In this document: piece after piece, positions 5,497-6,841 of the stretch
How positions within the stretch are numbered: the first letter of the stretch is position 1
Layout of the letters: each line of letters starts with the position of its first letter
Assembly (NCBI GenBank): GCA_964517315.1
Contig: CAZFCJ010000155.1
Span: 1-6,841 of the forward strand
Reading direction: 5' to 3'
Source: DASWJQ01 sp964517315
Lineage (GTDB): Bacteria > Chloroflexota > Anaerolineae > Anaerolineales > E44-bin32
DNA: 6,841 bases
Made by a program: the position numbers and the translations under genes
The notes under the pieces: generated by a model
Told to the model about the DNA's origin: nothing
The model's input: only the letters and a program-made list of their open reading frames with translations
Databases searched by the model: none

Positions 5497-6475
5497 CGAT
5501 CAAGATCTCCGGCATCGGTACGGTCCCGACCAGCCGATCCAGCAGTTGGTCGCTGGTCACGTTGTCGGCCAGCGCTTCGTACGAGAGGACAAGCCGGTGT
5601 CGGATCACATCGTGCGCCAGATCGCGCACGTCTTTGGCCAGCGAGTAATCCCGGCCGCGCAGGTACGCCAGCGCCCGGGCACCGAGGATCAGGTTGATCG
5701 AGGCGCGCGGACTGGCACCGAACTCGATATAGGCCTCGAGGTCGTCCAGGCCGACGCTCTCCGGCTCGCGGGTTGCCGTGACGAGCGCCACCGCGTACTC
5801 GATCAAATCGGGGTCGATGTACACCTGATCGACCTCGCGCTGCAGCCCCAACAACCCGTCGGGGTTGAGCACTTCACGGACCGGCTCGAGCGCGCCGGAC
5901 ATGCGCTCGACGATCACGAACTCCTCGGTCGCGCTCGGGTAGTCGACCAGCACCTTGAGCATGAAGCGGTCCACCTGGGCCTCCGGCAAGGGGTAGGTCC
6001 CTTCGGACTCGATCGGATTCTGGGTCGCCATGACCAGGAACGGGTCCGGCGCGGGGTAGCTCTGGCGCCCGATCGTCACCTGGCGCTCCTGCATGACCTC
6101 CAGCAGTGCGCTCTGGACCTTGGCCGGGGCCCGGTTGATCTCGTCAGCCAGCAGCAGGTTGGTCATGAGCGGGCCGAGTGAGGTGTCGAAGTCGCCGGTC
6201 TTCTGGTTGTAGATGCGGGTGCCGATGAGATCGGCCGGCACCAGATCCGGAGTGAATTGGATGCGGCGGAATTCGCCCCCGATCACCTGCGCCAGCGTCT
6301 TGATGGCCATCGTTTTGGCCAGGCCCGGCACCCCTTCCACGAGGATGTGGCCGCGGGCGAGCAGGGCCACGATCAGCCGCTCGAGCAGGATGTCCTGCCC
6401 GACGATGACCTTCTTCACCTCGTAGAGCACTTCTTCCATCGGTCTTCCGTCCATACGCTGACGTGGGGTTTCCAT
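5465..6475 (-). CDS. MoxR-family AAA+ ATPase
   Basis: An ATP-driven chaperone-type ATPase of 336 residues, a normal length for the family (AAA_3 core plus C-terminal lid). Counting from the ATG at 6475, Walker A is GVPGLAKT at 48-55 and Walker B is LLLADEINRAP with D111 and E112. Sensor 1 is in MATQNP (N153), the arginine finger is in EAQVDRF (R170), and sensor 2 is in GASPRAS (R257). All catalytic residues are present, so it should be active. MoxR proteins act with VWA-domain partners in assembling or activating protein complexes, often by metal insertion; the substrate here is unknown. The start is chosen at ATG 6475 because GGAGG ends 6 nt upstream. A TTG two codons earlier touches the Shine-Dalgarno directly and cannot be used. 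The gene is 49 nt downstream of the protease gene and overlaps the DUF58 gene. Confidence 0.97.
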   Translation of the reverse strand: METPRQRMDGRPMEEVLYEVKKVIVGQDILLERLIVALLARGHILVEGVPGLAKTMAIKTLAQVIGGEFRRIQFTPDLVPADLIGTRIYNQKTGDFDTSLGPLMTNLLLADEINRAPAKVQSALLEVMQERQVTIGRQSYPAPDPFLVMATQNPIESEGTYPLPEAQVDRFMLKVLVDYPSATEEFVIVERMSGALEPVREVLNPDGLLGLQREVDQVYIDPDLIEYAVALVTATREPESVGLDDLEAYIEFGASPRASINLILGARALAYLRGRDYSLAKDVRDLAHDVIRHRLVLSYEALADNVTSDQLLDRLVGTVPMPEILIDDDQLARRPS

Positions 6476-6481
6476 GGTCAA

Positions 6482-6486
6482 CCTCC
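6482..6486 (-). promoter_or_regulatory. Shine-Dalgarno GGAGG that sets the MoxR start
   Basis: The minus strand reads GGAGG at 6486-6482, followed by TTGACC and then ATG at 6475. The 6-nt spacing fits the ATG. The in-frame TTG at 6481 would have zero spacing and is rejected as the start. Confidence 0.85.
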
Positions 6487-6524
6487 GGACGATCCTGTCA
6501 ACGGTGGTCTCGTCATGTCAAGGG

Positions 6525-6841
6525 TCAATACGGCGGCGCGCCGGCCGCGGCGGCGGCCACCGAAATGGGAACCGCCAGGCCAACCCCGACGAAGAAACGC
6601 CGGTCGGACGGATTGGCTAGGCCGGTGACGATGCCGATGACCTGTCCTTGGCGGTTGAGCAGCGGCCCGCCGGAATTTCCCGGATTGACCGCGGCGTCGA
6701 ACTGGATCAACCCCCGGATGGGCTCGGCGTTTCCCTCAGGCCTGAAGGACCGGTTGAAGCCTGAAATCACCCCGGCGCTCATGGATTGGGGCAGGCCGAA
6801 CGGGTTGCCGACGGCGTAGGCTTCGTCGCCGACCCTCACTG
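6525..6841 (-). CDS. Trypsin-like (HtrA/DegP-type) serine protease, C-terminal part, no PDZ domain
   Basis: Only the C-terminal 104 codons are in the window; the catalytic His and Asp lie beyond its right edge. The visible part matches the second half of an S1C protease domain: RVGDEAYAVGNPFGL, SAGVISGF, and IQFDAAVNPGNSGGPLLN with the nucleophile Ser (in GNSGG, codon around 6674). It continues QGQVIGIVTG and ends in VGVGLAVPIS, equivalent to the GFAIP segment that normally leads into a helix and a PDZ domain. Here the protein stops 14 residues later in an Ala-rich tail (VAAAAAGAPPY), so it has no PDZ domain. No alternative frame before the next gene restores one. HtrA-type enzymes act in the envelope on unfolded proteins; PDZ loss usually means a different mode of substrate choice. 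It is the most upstream visible gene of the operon, 49 nt before MoxR. Confidence 0.9.
   Translation of the reverse strand, partial: VRVGDEAYAVGNPFGLPQSMSAGVISGFNRSFRPEGNAEPIRGLIQFDAAVNPGNSGGPLLNRQGQVIGIVTGLANPSDRRFFVGVGLAVPISVAAAAAGAPPY

Noticed and set aside
5414..6181. 255-codon plus-strand open frame opposite MoxR
   Set aside because: Antisense shadow; the MoxR frame on the other strand has every AAA+ motif.

Overview
This GC-rich bacterial window looks like draft or metagenome assembly, because it contains a run of ten N at 565-574. A lipoprotein with a Pro/Thr/Ala-rich linker after its lipid-attachment Cys, a MoxR/DUF58/VWA cluster and an intergenic region built of short repeats would fit a Chloroflexota-like bacterium. 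That placement is an inference from style, not from any marker gene.

Right two thirds (2399-6841, minus strand): a tightly packed gene set read right to left. It begins with a trypsin-like (HtrA/DegP-type) serine protease whose 5' part lies outside the window and which has no PDZ domain. Next come a MoxR-family AAA+ ATPase, a DUF58 protein that overlaps it by 32 nt, and two tandem BatA/BatB-like membrane-anchored von Willebrand factor A (VWA) proteins. MoxR ATPases with DUF58 and VWA partners are a well-known association, usually interpreted as a chaperone or metal-dependent assembly machine working near the membrane. The PDZ-less protease in front of it is the less usual element. A hairpin at 2248-2284 separates this operon from the convergent gene to its left.

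Middle (about 910-2398): a plus-strand DUF1801 gene (1646-2089) stands alone. Divergent from it is a decayed DsbA/thioredoxin-fold gene (about 910-1426, minus). The decay shows as two in-frame stops, at least one frameshift, and an active site reading CPYR instead of CPYC. The 309-nt gap between DUF1801 and the VWA operon holds no gene but is a mosaic of short inverted and tandem repeats.

Left (1-662, minus strand): the 5' part of an unrecognised lipoprotein gene, interrupted by the assembly gap. The reading frame on the two sides of the gap does not match, so the ten N are a placeholder and not a measured length. The leader region between this gene and the decayed DsbA gene contains two adjacent perfect palindromes (822-835 and 842-851).

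I do not see CRISPR arrays, tRNA or rRNA genes, insertion sequences or phage genes. The best candidates for a second look are the protease-headed MoxR/DUF58/VWA/VWA operon, the glycine-rich insert in one VWA protein, the dying DsbA gene and the alternating hairpin set at the end of the DUF1801 gene.
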